Below are positions 14,916 through 23,835 of a stretch of 64,000 nt of DNA, in pieces. Below the pieces are notes generated by a model, which worked only from the letters and a program-made list of their open reading frames with translations, was not told the origin of the DNA and did not search any database. Every line of letters begins with the position of its first letter. Within the stretch, counting starts at the first letter, position 1. The position numbers were made by a program, and so were the translations under genes. This stretch comes from Lachnospiraceae bacterium. GTDB lineage: Bacteria > Bacillota > Clostridia > Lachnospirales > Lachnospiraceae. Location of the stretch: positions 930,001-994,000 of the forward strand of contig CABJAM010000001.1 of the NCBI GenBank assembly GCA_902363555.1. The letters are read 5' to 3'.

Positions 14916-17510
14916 ATGGATGTGAATAAATTTACCCAGAAGTCATTACAGGCAGTACAGAACTGCCAGAAAATCGCCTACGATTACGGAAACCAGGAAA
15001 TTGACCAGGAGCATTTGCTGTACAGTCTTCTTACGATTGAAGATAGTCTAATCGCAAAGCTTTTGGGAAAGATGGAGATCAATGCCGAGGGCTTTATTTA
15101 TCAGGCTGAGAAGCTTGTGGCCAAGCGGGTGAAGGTATCGGGGCAGGTACAGGTTTATCTGAGCGATTCGCTCAACCGTGCACTGATGCAGGCGGAGACG
15201 GAAGCTAAGCAGATGGACGACGAATATGTGTCCGTGGAGCACCTTTTCCTTGGTCTGCTGGCAGTGCCAAATAAGGAATTAAAAACTTTATTTAAAAACT
15301 TTAACGTGACAAGAGATAATTTCCTTCTGGCCTTATCCTCCGTCCGCGGAAATCAGCGGGTGACCAGCGATAACCCGGAGGATACTTACGACAGTCTGGC
15401 CAAGTATGGTGAGAATCTTGTGGAGAAGGCCAGAAACCAAAAGCTGGACCCGGTGATCGGCCGTGACAGCGAGATACGGAACATTATCCGTATTCTTTCC
15501 AGAAAGACAAAGAATAACCCGGTGCTCATCGGTGAGCCTGGTGTTGGTAAGACCGCCGTGATCGAGGGTCTGGCTCAGCGGATCGTCCGCGGCGACGTGC
15601 CGGACGGCCTGAAGGATAAGCAGATTTTTTCGCTGGATATGGGCGCATTAGTGGCCGGGGCCAAGTACCGGGGCGAGTTCGAGGAGCGTTTGAAAGCTGT
15701 CCTTGAGGAGGTCCGCAAGAGTGAGGGCAATATCATCCTGTTTGTGGATGAGCTGCATCTGATCGTGGGTGCCGGTAAGACGGATGGCGCCATGGATGCG
15801 GGAAATATGTTAAAGCCCATGCTGGCCCGCGGCGAGCTGCACTGCATCGGCGCCACCACATTGGATGAATACCGCCAGTATATCGAGAAGGATAAGGCGC
15901 TGGAGCGCCGGTTCCAGCCGGTGACGGTGGATGAACCCACAGTGGAGGATACGATTTCTATTTTAAGAGGACTTAAAGAACGCTATGAGGTGTTCCACGG
16001 CGTGAAGATTACCGACGGTGCTCTGGTGGCCGCTGCGGTGCTTTCACACAGATATATTACCGACCGTTTCCTGCCGGATAAGGCCATTGACCTTGTGGAT
16101 GAGGCCTGCGCCCTTATAAAGACCGAGCTGGATTCCATGCCTACCGAGCTGGATGAGGTTTCCCGTAAGATCATGCAGTTGGAGATCGAGGAGGCGGCTT
16201 TAAAGAAGGAGGACGACCATCTCAGCCAGGAGCGTCTGGCGCATATCCAGAGTGAAATTGCCCAACTGCGTGAGCAGTTCCAAATTCAAAAGGCTAAGTG
16301 GGATGAGGATAAAAAGGCTGTGGAGGGCGTCCAGGCGCTGCGCCAGGAAATCGAGGATCTGAATAAGCAGATCGAAAAGGCGCAAAGAGAGTACGATCTG
16401 AACAAGGCGGCAGAGCTCCAGTATGGCAAGCTGCCCCAGCTTAAAAAGCGTCTGGAGGATGAGGAAGCCTTCCTTCACAGCAACGAGGACTCTCTTGTCC
16501 GCGAGCAGGTGACGGATGAGGAAATATCAAAAATCGTTTCCCGCTGGACCGGAATACCGGTAAGTAAGCTGACGGAGAGTGAGCGCAATAAGATTCTCAA
16601 TCTGGACAAAGAACTGCATAAGCGGGTGATTGGCCAGAATGAGGGTGTAAATAAGGTGACGGAAGCCATTATCCGTTCCAAGGCAGGAATCAAGGATGAG
16701 ACGAAGCCCATCGGTTCCTTTATGTTCCTTGGGCCAACAGGCGTCGGTAAAACGGAGCTTGCAAAGGCATTGGCCGAAGCCCTGTTTGATGACGAGGCCA
16801 ATATGGTCCGTATCGATATGAGCGAGTATATGGAGAAATTCTCTGTATCCCGTCTGATCGGAGCGCCTCCGGGATACGTGGGCTACGAGGAGGGCGGCCA
16901 GCTTACCGAGGCTGTGCGCCGCAAGCCGTACTGTGTTGTGCTTTTTGATGAGATTGAAAAGGCCCACCCGGATGTGTTTAATGTGCTGCTCCAGGTACTG
17001 GACGACGGTCGTATTACAGATTCTCAGGGCCGCACCGTGGACTTTAAAAATACGATCCTTATTATGACCTCCAATATCGGTTCCACCTATCTGTTGGAAG
17101 GAATCAATGACGGCGGCGAGATCAGCGAGGAGAGCGAACGGCTTGTTATGGCCGATCTGCGGGCCCATTTCCGTCCGGAATTTTTGAACCGTCTGGACGA
17201 GATCATTATGTTTAAGCCGCTGGCCAAGTCTGATATTGAGGATATCATCGCCATTATGGTGGCCAATCTTAATAAGCGGATCGCGGATAAGCAGCTCTCC
17301 ATCGAGGTGACGGATGCTGCCGCCGATTATATTGTGGAGCACGGCTATGATCCGCTCTATGGCGCCCGTCCGTTAAAGCGGTTCCTACAAAAGCATGTGG
17401 AGACGCTGGCCGGCCGTATGATCCTTGGCGATCAGGTGCGTTCCGGCGATGTAATCGTTGTGGACTGCGATGACCATGGACTTACCGCCTACGCGCGGGT
17501 TGGTCAGTGA
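14916..17510 (+). CDS. clpB: ATP-dependent disaggregase ClpB
   Basis: 864 residues from ATG 14916 (AAGGAGG 8 nt upstream). Order: Clp-N repeats (residues ~1-145), first AAA+ module with Walker A GEPGVGKT (~206-213), coiled-coil middle domain (~390-520, rich in Glu/Lys/Gln), second AAA+ module with GPTGVGKT (~606-613) and Walker B VVLFDEIEKAHP, and a C-terminal domain with YGARPLKRFLQKHVE. The long middle domain distinguishes ClpB from ClpC/ClpE. It reactivates aggregated proteins with DnaK. Its stop overlaps the YbaK-family start. Confidence 0.95.
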   Translation: MDVNKFTQKSLQAVQNCQKIAYDYGNQEIDQEHLLYSLLTIEDSLIAKLLGKMEINAEGFIYQAEKLVAKRVKVSGQVQVYLSDSLNRALMQAETEAKQMDDEYVSVEHLFLGLLAVPNKELKTLFKNFNVTRDNFLLALSSVRGNQRVTSDNPEDTYDSLAKYGENLVEKARNQKLDPVIGRDSEIRNIIRILSRKTKNNPVLIGEPGVGKTAVIEGLAQRIVRGDVPDGLKDKQIFSLDMGALVAGAKYRGEFEERLKAVLEEVRKSEGNIILFVDELHLIVGAGKTDGAMDAGNMLKPMLARGELHCIGATTLDEYRQYIEKDKALERRFQPVTVDEPTVEDTISILRGLKERYEVFHGVKITDGALVAAAVLSHRYITDRFLPDKAIDLVDEACALIKTELDSMPTELDEVSRKIMQLEIEEAALKKEDDHLSQERLAHIQSEIAQLREQFQIQKAKWDEDKKAVEGVQALRQEIEDLNKQIEKAQREYDLNKAAELQYGKLPQLKKRLEDEEAFLHSNEDSLVREQVTDEEISKIVSRWTGIPVSKLTESERNKILNLDKELHKRVIGQNEGVNKVTEAIIRSKAGIKDETKPIGSFMFLGPTGVGKTELAKALAEALFDDEANMVRIDMSEYMEKFSVSRLIGAPPGYVGYEEGGQLTEAVRRKPYCVVLFDEIEKAHPDVFNVLLQVLDDGRITDSQGRTVDFKNTILIMTSNIGSTYLLEGINDGGEISEESERLVMADLRAHFRPEFLNRLDEIIMFKPLAKSDIEDIIAIMVANLNKRIADKQLSIEVTDAAADYIVEHGYDPLYGARPLKRFLQKHVETLAGRMILGDQVRSGDVIVVDCDDHGLTAYARVGQ

Positions 17511-18040
17511 CGGTTTTTGACGGCCGGCCTCTGGATGAGACCGGCCGTACCATAGAGGAAATGCGGGTTTACGATGCTCTGGATAGGCTGGGGATCGGCT
17601 ATACACGGGTCGACCACGCGCCGGCCATGACCATGGAGGATTGCCTGGCAGTGGATGAGGCGCTGGATATCCATGCGCCGAAAAATTTATTTCTCAGAAA
17701 TACTCAGAAAACGGAATTTTATCTGCTGGTGATGCCCGGGGATAAGCGGTTTAAAACAAAAGACTTATCCGCTCAGTTGGGCATTGCCCGGCTGTCCTTT
17801 GCCGAGGAGGCGTACATGTATCAATATCTGGGCGTGCATCCGGGCTCAGTGACCATTGTGGGCCTGATGAATGATACGGAGAAAAAGGTGCATCTGGTCG
17901 TTGACCGGGATGCCTATAAAGAAGTGTACATGGGCTGCCACCCGTGTGCCAATACATCAAGTATTAAGTTGAAGACGGCGGATATGTTTGAAAAGTTTCT
18001 GCCATTTACAGGGCATACGCCGGTTTTCGTGACACTGTAA
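17507..18040 (+). CDS. YbaK/ProX-family aminoacyl-tRNA deacylase
   Basis: 177 residues. The YbaK fold is marked by YTRVDHAPAMTMEDCLAVDE, APKNLFLRNTQKTEFYLLVM, the editing-site region LSFAEEAYMYQYLGVHPGSV and VYMGCHPCANTSSIKL. It resembles the prolyl-tRNA deacylase PrdX/ProXp-ala group, which clears Ala or Cys from tRNA-Pro. GTG start at 17507 overlaps the clpB stop by 4 bp, so it is translationally coupled to clpB, linking protein quality control genes. A terminator follows at 18065. Confidence 0.88.
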   Translation: MTVFDGRPLDETGRTIEEMRVYDALDRLGIGYTRVDHAPAMTMEDCLAVDEALDIHAPKNLFLRNTQKTEFYLLVMPGDKRFKTKDLSAQLGIARLSFAEEAYMYQYLGVHPGSVTIVGLMNDTEKKVHLVVDRDAYKEVYMGCHPCANTSSIKLKTADMFEKFLPFTGHTPVFVTL

Positions 18041-18064
18041 TAATAGATAAGTGTAATAAAAGAG

Positions 18065-18109
18065 AAGCTGTGACAGTATTGTTAATTAATAAACTGTCAT
18101 GGCTTTTTT
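18065..18109 (+). terminator. Intrinsic terminator of clpB operon
   Basis: AGC..TGACAGT pairs with ACTGTCA..GCT around an AT-rich loop and is followed by six T (18104-18109). Confidence 0.7.
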
Positions 18110-18257
18110 GCGCGAAGCGACGAGCCTGGCGACCGCCGCGACCCGGTGTAGCGTAGCGGAACCGGGTGCACGAAGCAACGAGCCAGATTGAGGAGCTTGC
18201 TCACGAGCCTGGTAACCGTCGCGACCCGATCGAGCGGAGCGGAATAGGGTGCGTGCA
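18110..18257. repeat. GCGAAGCRACGAGCC dispersed repeat, two tandem units
   Basis: Two related units lie head to tail. Both contain (G)CGAAGC(G/A)ACGAGCC, then CG(A/C)CCG(C/T)CGCGACCCG, then GCGGA(A)CCGGGTGC-like sequence. The second has an extra insert with GAGGAGCTTGCTCA. A shorter relative is at 36537-36592. Both begin directly behind an intrinsic terminator. No coding frame is seen. Confidence 0.65.
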
Positions 18258-18407
18258 GACATTTCACAATGCTGTAAAAAAGTTTGTTAATTAAAAAATA
18301 AAGGCGACACATTTTGCCGCCGTGGTGGCACGGAAATTGCATGTTTTATAAGTAAAATTAATAAATACATTTTTGCTTTCGCTATACTTGCGGGAAAAGA
18401 ATGCTTG

Positions 18408-18422
18408 ACTTATAAGATAAGT
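18408..18422. promoter_or_regulatory. Small inverted repeat upstream of aldehyde dehydrogenase
   Basis: ACTTAT-AAG-ATAAGT, 65 bp upstream of the -35 box at 18487. It could bind a regulator; no adjacent regulator gene is present. Confidence 0.3.
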
Positions 18423-18486
18423 TATTGGACGAAAAATAAAGGTTTAACAATTAATTTGTATACACAAGTTAATAAAATAACTATTG

Positions 18487-18515
18487 TTGACACATAATTT
18501 AGTGGGTGTTATGAT
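18487..18515 (+). promoter_or_regulatory. Promoter of aldehyde dehydrogenase
   Basis: TTGACA (18487-18492), 17-nt spacer, TATGAT (18510-18515). The leader is about 90 nt and carries AAGGGGGTC before the ATG. The rest of the 18041-18610 gap holds the terminator, the tandem repeat and the inverted repeat listed separately. Confidence 0.7.
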
Positions 18516-18610
18516 AAACATATCCGGGAGAGTAAAAAATATATTTATTTACAGAGCTCTCCGCAACTATGACAATATTCCATTGAGGAAATCGAAGGGG
18601 GTCAAACATA

Positions 18611-20092
18611 ATGGAAATCAGAAACTATATTAATGAATCTTATAAGTTATTTATTGACGGTCAGTGGGTGGACGCATCTGACGGCGCTACATTTAAGTCC
18701 TACTGTCCGGCCAATGGTGAATTTCTGGCAGAGTGTGCCGAGGCTACGAAGGAGGATGTAGACCGGGCCGTTAATTGCGCCTGGAAGGCATTTGCCACAT
18801 GGAAGAATACGACGATTGGAGAGCGGGCGGATATATTGATGCGCATTGCCGATGCCATTGACGCCAATAAGGAACGTCTGGCCATGATCGAGAGTCTGGA
18901 TAATGGGAAGCCGATCCGTGAGACGATGGCCATTGATGTACCTTATTCCTCCGATCATTTCCGCTACTTTGCCGGTGTGATCCGTGGGGAGGAAGGCAGC
19001 GCCACGATGCTGGATAATAATACGCTGAGCCTTATTTTGCGTGAGCCCATCGGCGTGGTAGGGCAGATCGTTCCGTGGAACTTCCCGTTTTTGATGGCTG
19101 CATGGAAGCTGGCTCCGGTATTGGCAGCAGGCTGCTGTACCGTGTTTAAGCCGTCCAGCACCACGTCGCTTTCTGTGCTTGCTTTTGCCGAGCTGGTCCA
19201 GGACATTTTACCACCGGGCGTATTTAACGTCGTTACCGGCAGCGGCTCGAAAGCTGGCAATTATATTCTTGAGCATAAGGGCTTTAGAAAGCTGGCGTTT
19301 ACGGGCTCTACAGAGGTTGGTCTGGATGTCGCCAGGGCAGCCGCCGATAAGCTCATTCCGTCTACATTGGAGCTGGGTGGAAAATCCGCCAATATTTATT
19401 TCCCGGACTGCAAATGGGATATGGCGATGGATGGTCTGCAGCTTGGTATACTATTCAATCAGGGGCAGGTATGCTGCGCAGGTTCCAGAGTTTTTGTCCA
19501 TGAGGATATTTATGATAAGTTTATCGAGGACGCTGTGGCTGCATTTAATACGGTGAAGGTGGGAATGCCATGGGAGCCGGATACCCAGATGGGTGCTCAG
19601 ATCAATGAGGGCCAGGTGAAGAAGATTCTTGGCTGGATCGAGGAAGCAAAGACCGAGGGTGCCAGGGTGATCTGCGGCGGCGAGCGGGCCACAGAGGGCG
19701 AGCTGGCCAAGGGCTGCTTTATGAAGCCTACACTGATCGTGGATGTGACCAATGATATGAAGGTGGCGCAGGAAGAGATTTTCGGGCCGGTAGCCTGCGT
19801 TCTTAAATTTAAAGATGAGGATGAGGTTATCCGTATGGCCAATGATAACCGTTATGGCCTGGGCGGCGCTGTATGGACCCGCGATATTAACCGCGCCATC
19901 CGCGTCTGCCGTGGTATTGAAACCGGACGTATGTGGGTGAATACCTACAATGCGATTCCTGCCGGCGCACCGTTTGGCGGCTACAAGGATTCCGGTATCG
20001 GCCGTGAGACACATAAAGTGATTCTTGACCATTATACTCAGATGAAGAATATTATGATCAATCTGGCGGAGACACCGTCGGGATTCTATTGA
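18611..20092 (+). CDS. NAD(P)-dependent aldehyde dehydrogenase
   Basis: 493 residues, standard class 1/2-like ALDH. Landmarks are the Rossmann region PWNFPFLMAAWKLAPVLAAG, the general-base segment TLELGGKSANI, the catalytic Cys288 in GQVCCAGSRVF, EEIFGPVACVLKF and the C-terminal PFGGYKDSGIGRE. It oxidises aldehydes to acids. Close resemblance to betaine-aldehyde dehydrogenases is general and does not fix the substrate. It is a single gene with a strong promoter and ends in a bidirectional terminator. Confidence 0.92.
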   Translation: MEIRNYINESYKLFIDGQWVDASDGATFKSYCPANGEFLAECAEATKEDVDRAVNCAWKAFATWKNTTIGERADILMRIADAIDANKERLAMIESLDNGKPIRETMAIDVPYSSDHFRYFAGVIRGEEGSATMLDNNTLSLILREPIGVVGQIVPWNFPFLMAAWKLAPVLAAGCCTVFKPSSTTSLSVLAFAELVQDILPPGVFNVVTGSGSKAGNYILEHKGFRKLAFTGSTEVGLDVARAAADKLIPSTLELGGKSANIYFPDCKWDMAMDGLQLGILFNQGQVCCAGSRVFVHEDIYDKFIEDAVAAFNTVKVGMPWEPDTQMGAQINEGQVKKILGWIEEAKTEGARVICGGERATEGELAKGCFMKPTLIVDVTNDMKVAQEEIFGPVACVLKFKDEDEVIRMANDNRYGLGGAVWTRDINRAIRVCRGIETGRMWVNTYNAIPAGAPFGGYKDSGIGRETHKVILDHYTQMKNIMINLAETPSGFY

Positions 20093-20210
20093 TCAGAGTC
20101 AGCTTTTGAAAGGAACGGCTGACGGATAAAGGTAAAAGTTTGTATGATATTCCTTCGGGCAGTGCCCTCCTGTGTTCCGCTTGACGGGCCGGACCGATCA
20201 GGCATATAAA

Positions 20211-20277
20211 AATAAGACCCCCGGCTGCTGTGGCCCATGAGTGATCATGGTGTTCCACAGCGGCCAGGGGTCTTATT
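20211..20277. terminator. Bidirectional terminator between ALDH and RHH genes
   Basis: AATAAGACCCC pairs with GGGGTCTTATT and GCTGTGG with CCACAGC inside it. T-rich tracts follow in both directions, serving two convergent genes. Confidence 0.75.
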
Positions 20278-20320
20278 CTTTTACAGCTTTTGCTTTTCGC
20301 AAAGCACGGGTAAAGTTGCA

Positions 20321-20503
20321 TTAATCATCCTTTTTCGGATGCTTTTTTCTATATTTTACACATTCATTTAACAGGTATTCGATCTGGCCGTTGACGGAGC
20401 GAAATTCGTCCTCTGCCCATGCAGACAGCTCATTGTAGAGTGTGGAGGACAGGCGTAACGGCACTTGCTTTTTGGATTTTTCTTTTGGGGTGCGTTCTTC
20501 CAT
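20321..20503 (-). CDS. Small ribbon-helix-helix (Arc-like) protein
   Basis: 60 residues: KKQVPLRLSSTLYNELSAWA followed by EDEFRSVNGQIEYLLNECVK. The short strand (VPLRLS) and two helices match the Arc/MetJ-type RHH fold that binds DNA as a dimer. AAGGAGG lies 6 nt before the ATG. It is 95 bp downstream of the SPFH gene on the same strand. A 21-bp palindrome overlaps the SPFH promoter, and this protein is a candidate to bind it. That link is inferred from context only. Confidence 0.75.
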   Translation of the reverse strand: MEERTPKEKSKKQVPLRLSSTLYNELSAWAEDEFRSVNGQIEYLLNECVKYRKKHPKKDD

Positions 20504-20597
20504 ATGCGCCTCCTTCTCCCAGTGATATTTGGTGCGCGCGAAAATAGTATGATCGCGGCCAGCAGCACTTACGCGCGTGGCCGGTGGCCGCGCTTAT

Positions 20598-21608
20598 TTA
20601 GTAGATGCTGCCGCTGTTGACGATGGGCTGTGCGTCCTTGTTGCCGCAGAGGACGACAAGCAGGTTGCTGACCATGGCGGCTTTGCGTTCCTCGTCCAGC
20701 TCAACGATATCGTTTTCACCCAGCTTGTTCAGTGCCATTTCCACCATGCCTACGGCGCCCTCAACGATTTTCTGGCGTGCGTCGATGATGGCTGCGGCCT
20801 GCTGGCGCTGGAGCATGGCGGATGCGATTTCCGGAGCGTAGGCCAGATGAGCGATGCGTACCTCAAGTATTTTAAGACCGGCAATATTCACCTTTTCCTG
20901 CAGCTCATCCTTCATTATGTCGGCAACCTCCTGGCTGCTGCCGCGCAGGGATTTTTCATCGCCGCCGGCGCTGGTGTCATAGGGGTACCGTCTTGCGGTG
21001 TTGCGGACGATGGAATCACACTGGATCGAAAGGAAGGTTTTGTAGTTTTGTACATTGAATACGGCTTTCACCGGATTGATAACCTGCCAGATAACGATCG
21101 TGCCGATAATGATCGGGTTACCCATTTCGTCATTGACCTTTTGCTTGTCATTGTCCAGGGTCATGGCCTTTAAGGACACCTTCTTGCTCAGAGTTCCGGC
21201 GGTCGTTCCTGTGGCGGTGCGGCCGGTGGTGGCGATCTGGCTGATGCCGGAGCTTAAAGGGGATGCTGTAGGATTTACTGCCGAACAAAAGGGGTTTACC
21301 CAGTAAAAGCCTTCTTCCTTTAAGGTGCCGATGTAATTACCGAACAGGGTGAGCACAAGCGCTTCATTAGGTGCGAGCACCTTGAAGCCGCCAAAAAGTA
21401 AGAAGGACAGGCAGAACAGTAAAATACCTGCAACCAGCAGTATAGCTCCCGGGATATTATTTTCCTGAGACAGCAGTATACCGCCGCCGATCATCATGGC
21501 AATGGTAGCCAGCATGATCACAATTGTGATGAACAGCATCAGAAAACCGCTTTTTGACGGGGCTTTCTTTTCTTCGTACAGCTTTTTCGATACAAATTCA
21601 TTTTCCAT
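20598..21608 (-). CDS. SPFH/Band 7 domain membrane protein
   Basis: 336 residues from ATG 21608 (AAGGAGAGG upstream). Two N-terminal membrane segments (LMLFITIVIMLATIAMMIGG and ILLVAGILLFCLSFLLFGG) precede an SPFH domain (APNEALVLTLFGNYIGTLKEEG, LDNDKQKVNDEMGNPIIIG) and a predicted coiled coil (MLQRQQAAAIIDARQKIVEG). SPFH proteins form oligomeric membrane scaffolds that organise membrane domains. It is followed by the RHH gene. The translation start further upstream (21692) is rejected because it lacks a ribosome site and would span the promoter. Confidence 0.88.
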   Translation of the reverse strand: MENEFVSKKLYEEKKAPSKSGFLMLFITIVIMLATIAMMIGGGILLSQENNIPGAILLVAGILLFCLSFLLFGGFKVLAPNEALVLTLFGNYIGTLKEEGFYWVNPFCSAVNPTASPLSSGISQIATTGRTATGTTAGTLSKKVSLKAMTLDNDKQKVNDEMGNPIIIGTIVIWQVINPVKAVFNVQNYKTFLSIQCDSIVRNTARRYPYDTSAGGDEKSLRGSSQEVADIMKDELQEKVNIAGLKILEVRIAHLAYAPEIASAMLQRQQAAAIIDARQKIVEGAVGMVEMALNKLGENDIVELDEERKAAMVSNLLVVLCGNKDAQPIVNSGSIY

Positions 21609-21649
21609 AAAATCCTCTCCTTTGGGTTCACATAAATATGTGAGTTGAT

Positions 21650-21670
21650 TTGATATCATTTTGATATCAA
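21650..21670. promoter_or_regulatory. Palindromic operator at the SPFH promoter
   Basis: T-TGATATCA-TTT-TGATATCA-A: two TGATATCA half-elements symmetric about a 3-bp centre, 21 bp in all. It begins immediately downstream of the -10 box at 21672-21677, over the transcription start. Confidence 0.65.
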
Positions 21671-21671
21671 T

Positions 21672-21700
21672 ATAATAACAACATCCGATCAATCTGTCAA
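21672..21700 (-). promoter_or_regulatory. Promoter of SPFH-RHH operon
   Basis: Minus-strand TTGACA (21700-21695), 17-nt spacer, TATTAT (21677-21672). Confidence 0.75.
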
Positions 21701-21739
21701 TAGTTAAATGAAACCGGATGCATCTGTATAAGATTTCCA

Positions 21740-21768
21740 GTAACCGTTCATAGGGGCCGAGCTGCTGT
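21740..21768 (-). repeat. 29-nt dispersed palindrome, degenerate copy in reverse orientation
   Basis: GTAACCGTTCA-TAGGGGCCGA-GCTGCTGT differs at about six positions from the reverse complement of the consensus copy at 46831 and keeps the AGGGGCCGA loop. It lies in the 21701-21973 gap between the SPFH promoter and the cell-wall hydrolase. Confidence 0.55.
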
Positions 21769-21973
21769 AAATGTGGAGCTGTTGCTATTTATATGGGGCT
21801 GAGGTAAAAGCTTAAGATTTTATGCAGACGTTGACTTTCACTTGACTTTACGGTAAAATTAACAGTGAGGGGCTGATCAGAATGAGTTTACATAATTATT
21901 TCTGGATGGTTACGATTTTGAAAAGCTTTGCACAAAATATTAAGGTGTTCACTTATGGAAAGGAAATGATGCA

Positions 21974-23725
21974 ATGCGGAAATTGAGAATGCTGCGGACA
22001 CTGGCTATTGTTATGGCGGTTTCCATAGCTGTACCTGAGAGCGCGCTGGGAGCAGGTATGAATGGAAAAGCAGCCATCCGCAGTGAGAGCCGGGAGACCG
22101 TACCCGGAGACTCGTCAAGGACGGGAACCGTAGAGAATACGGAGATGACTGAGAGCACGAAGGATACAAAGGAGACGGAAAACACCGGGGCCACTGAGCA
22201 TATAAAGGATACAGAGGATACGAAGGACACTGGCTCCAGTGAGGACACAAAGGAAACGCAAGATACCGGAGCTACCGAGGACACAAAGGAAACGGAAGAC
22301 ACCGGAGCTACCGAGGACACAAAGGAAACGGAAGACACCGGCGCTACTGAGGACACAAAGGAAACGGAAGACACCGGCGCCACTGAGGATACAAAGGATT
22401 CGGAGGAAACGGAAGACACCGGAGCTACTGAGGACACAAAGGAAACAGAAGATACCGGAGCTACTGAGGACACAAAGGAAACGGAAGACACTGGTGCCAC
22501 CGAAGATACAAAGGAGTCAGAGACACCAGGAGAAACCCAGGAATCCGGAAGCACGGAAGCACCGGGCGAATCCCAGACCGAAGAATCCAAGTCTCCGGAC
22601 AGTACGGATGAGACTCAGGAGAGCACCGGGGAAACCGAGTCGCCAGAGGAGAGCGAGGCAGAAACCTCAGATCCTATGGATGAGGTGGAGAAGCTGTTTA
22701 TGACCTCCCAGCAGTTTATCGATGTGGCCAACCGGATCAAGTATAATGTTGAGGTTCCCATTGAAGGGCTACCCTCCTTTATTACTCAGGAAATGGTTGT
22801 GGGCGCGCTGAAGGCCCAGGATGAATATGGCTATCCCGCTTCGGTAACCATTGCCCAGATCATACAGGAATCCGGCTACGGAAAGTATGGTCCTGGCGGT
22901 GACCAGGGGAAAGGGCTGTCAGGCCTGGCCTATAACTACTGTAATTTGTTTGGTATCAAGGGAACTGGCACCGCCGGCAGCGTTTCCATGCAGACCATGG
23001 AGATGAACGTGCTGGGCGAGCTTTACAGCGACCGTGCAGGCTTTCGGGCCTATAATACATACACCGAATGTATTGAGGACCGCAGTAAGATCCTTGGTGA
23101 GGTGTATTCGGACCTGATCGCAGGTGTGAATGATGCCAATACCTTTGCTATGCGTATAGCAGGTCGCTGGGCGACCGGTATGGATTATGGTCTGAGTCTT
23201 ATTCGGATTATGAAGCAGTATGACCTGTACCGCCTGGACGAGATGACTGTGAACAGCTTTGGCGAGATGATCGGCGTATTTGCCAATCCGTGCCCGGGCT
23301 CCACGATCACAAGTCCATTTGGCTACCGGGAATTTGACCATAAGGTCCATAGAGGGCTGGATATGGGCACAGGAACCGCGAACCTTCCAACATATGCAGC
23401 TTCGGCCGGAACGGTCACCTATGTGGGCTTTGACAGCTCCTGTGGAAACATGATCGTTGTGGATCATGGCGACGGACTGGTGACGAAATACATGCACCAT
23501 TCTCAGATGTATGTGGCTGTGGGTCAGACGGTAGAGAAAGGCCAGCAGATCGGCCTCAGCGGTACGACCGGTAATTCCACCGGCAATCATCTTCATTTCC
23601 AGGTGGAAAAGGATGGCGTGGCCGTAGATCCTCTGATTTATTTACAGGATTCTGGTTCTGGTAAGGTGATACAGATGACCAGAGGACCGCTTCCGGATAT
23701 TCAGTTGCCGGCTGTGGAACAGTAG
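21974..23725 (+). CDS. Secreted cell-wall hydrolase: glucosaminidase plus M23 peptidase
   Basis: 583 residues. A signal peptide (MRKLRMLRTLAIVMAVSIAV..ALGA) precedes an acidic Thr/Glu/Asp-rich region (~40-235) with a 12-residue repeat DTGATEDTKETE. A glucosaminidase-type domain (~250-420; ASVTIAQIIQESGYGK and NYCNLFGIKGTG) and a C-terminal M23 LytM-type peptidase domain (~440-565; HRGLDMGTG and GNHLHFQVE zinc-site motifs) follow. It would cut both the glycan strands and peptide bridges of peptidoglycan. AAAGGA precedes the ATG. The repeat resembles a wall-spanning stalk. Confidence 0.88.
   Translation: MRKLRMLRTLAIVMAVSIAVPESALGAGMNGKAAIRSESRETVPGDSSRTGTVENTEMTESTKDTKETENTGATEHIKDTEDTKDTGSSEDTKETQDTGATEDTKETEDTGATEDTKETEDTGATEDTKETEDTGATEDTKDSEETEDTGATEDTKETEDTGATEDTKETEDTGATEDTKESETPGETQESGSTEAPGESQTEESKSPDSTDETQESTGETESPEESEAETSDPMDEVEKLFMTSQQFIDVANRIKYNVEVPIEGLPSFITQEMVVGALKAQDEYGYPASVTIAQIIQESGYGKYGPGGDQGKGLSGLAYNYCNLFGIKGTGTAGSVSMQTMEMNVLGELYSDRAGFRAYNTYTECIEDRSKILGEVYSDLIAGVNDANTFAMRIAGRWATGMDYGLSLIRIMKQYDLYRLDEMTVNSFGEMIGVFANPCPGSTITSPFGYREFDHKVHRGLDMGTGTANLPTYAASAGTVTYVGFDSSCGNMIVVDHGDGLVTKYMHHSQMYVAVGQTVEKGQQIGLSGTTGNSTGNHLHFQVEKDGVAVDPLIYLQDSGSGKVIQMTRGPLPDIQLPAVEQ
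22262..22520 (+). repeat. 36-bp coding tandem repeat (DTGATEDTKETE)
   Basis: About seven units of 36 bp, each encoding DTGATEDTK followed by ETE, DSEETE or ESE. Several adjacent units are identical or nearly identical at DNA level (GACACCGGAGCTACCGAGGA...). In-frame changes in copy number would alter stalk length without a frameshift. Confidence 0.85.
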
Positions 23726-23757
23726 TCCGACGAAATTAAAAAGAAAGTATTAAACAT

Positions 23758-23815
23758 AAAAAGCTCCTGTCTGCATATGCCGTTCTTCATGGCAGCCGCA
23801 GACAGGAGCTTTTTT
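23758..23815. terminator. Bidirectional terminator
   Basis: AAAAAGCTCCTGTCTGC pairs with GCAGACAGGAGCTTTTTT. It ends the cell-wall hydrolase gene (plus) and the exporter operon (minus). Confidence 0.85.
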
Positions 23816-23835
23816 GATGCTTTAAATTTTAAATC

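Noticed and set aside
22262..22520. CRISPR-like appearance of the 36-bp tandem repeat
   Set aside because: Units are contiguous without unique spacers and lie in frame inside a protein; no cas genes are present.
21949..22590. Minus-strand Ser/Val-rich frame opposite the cell-wall hydrolase repeat
   Set aside because: It is the mirror of the 36-bp tandem repeat and has no start signals; the plus-strand protein has a signal peptide and two catalytic domains.
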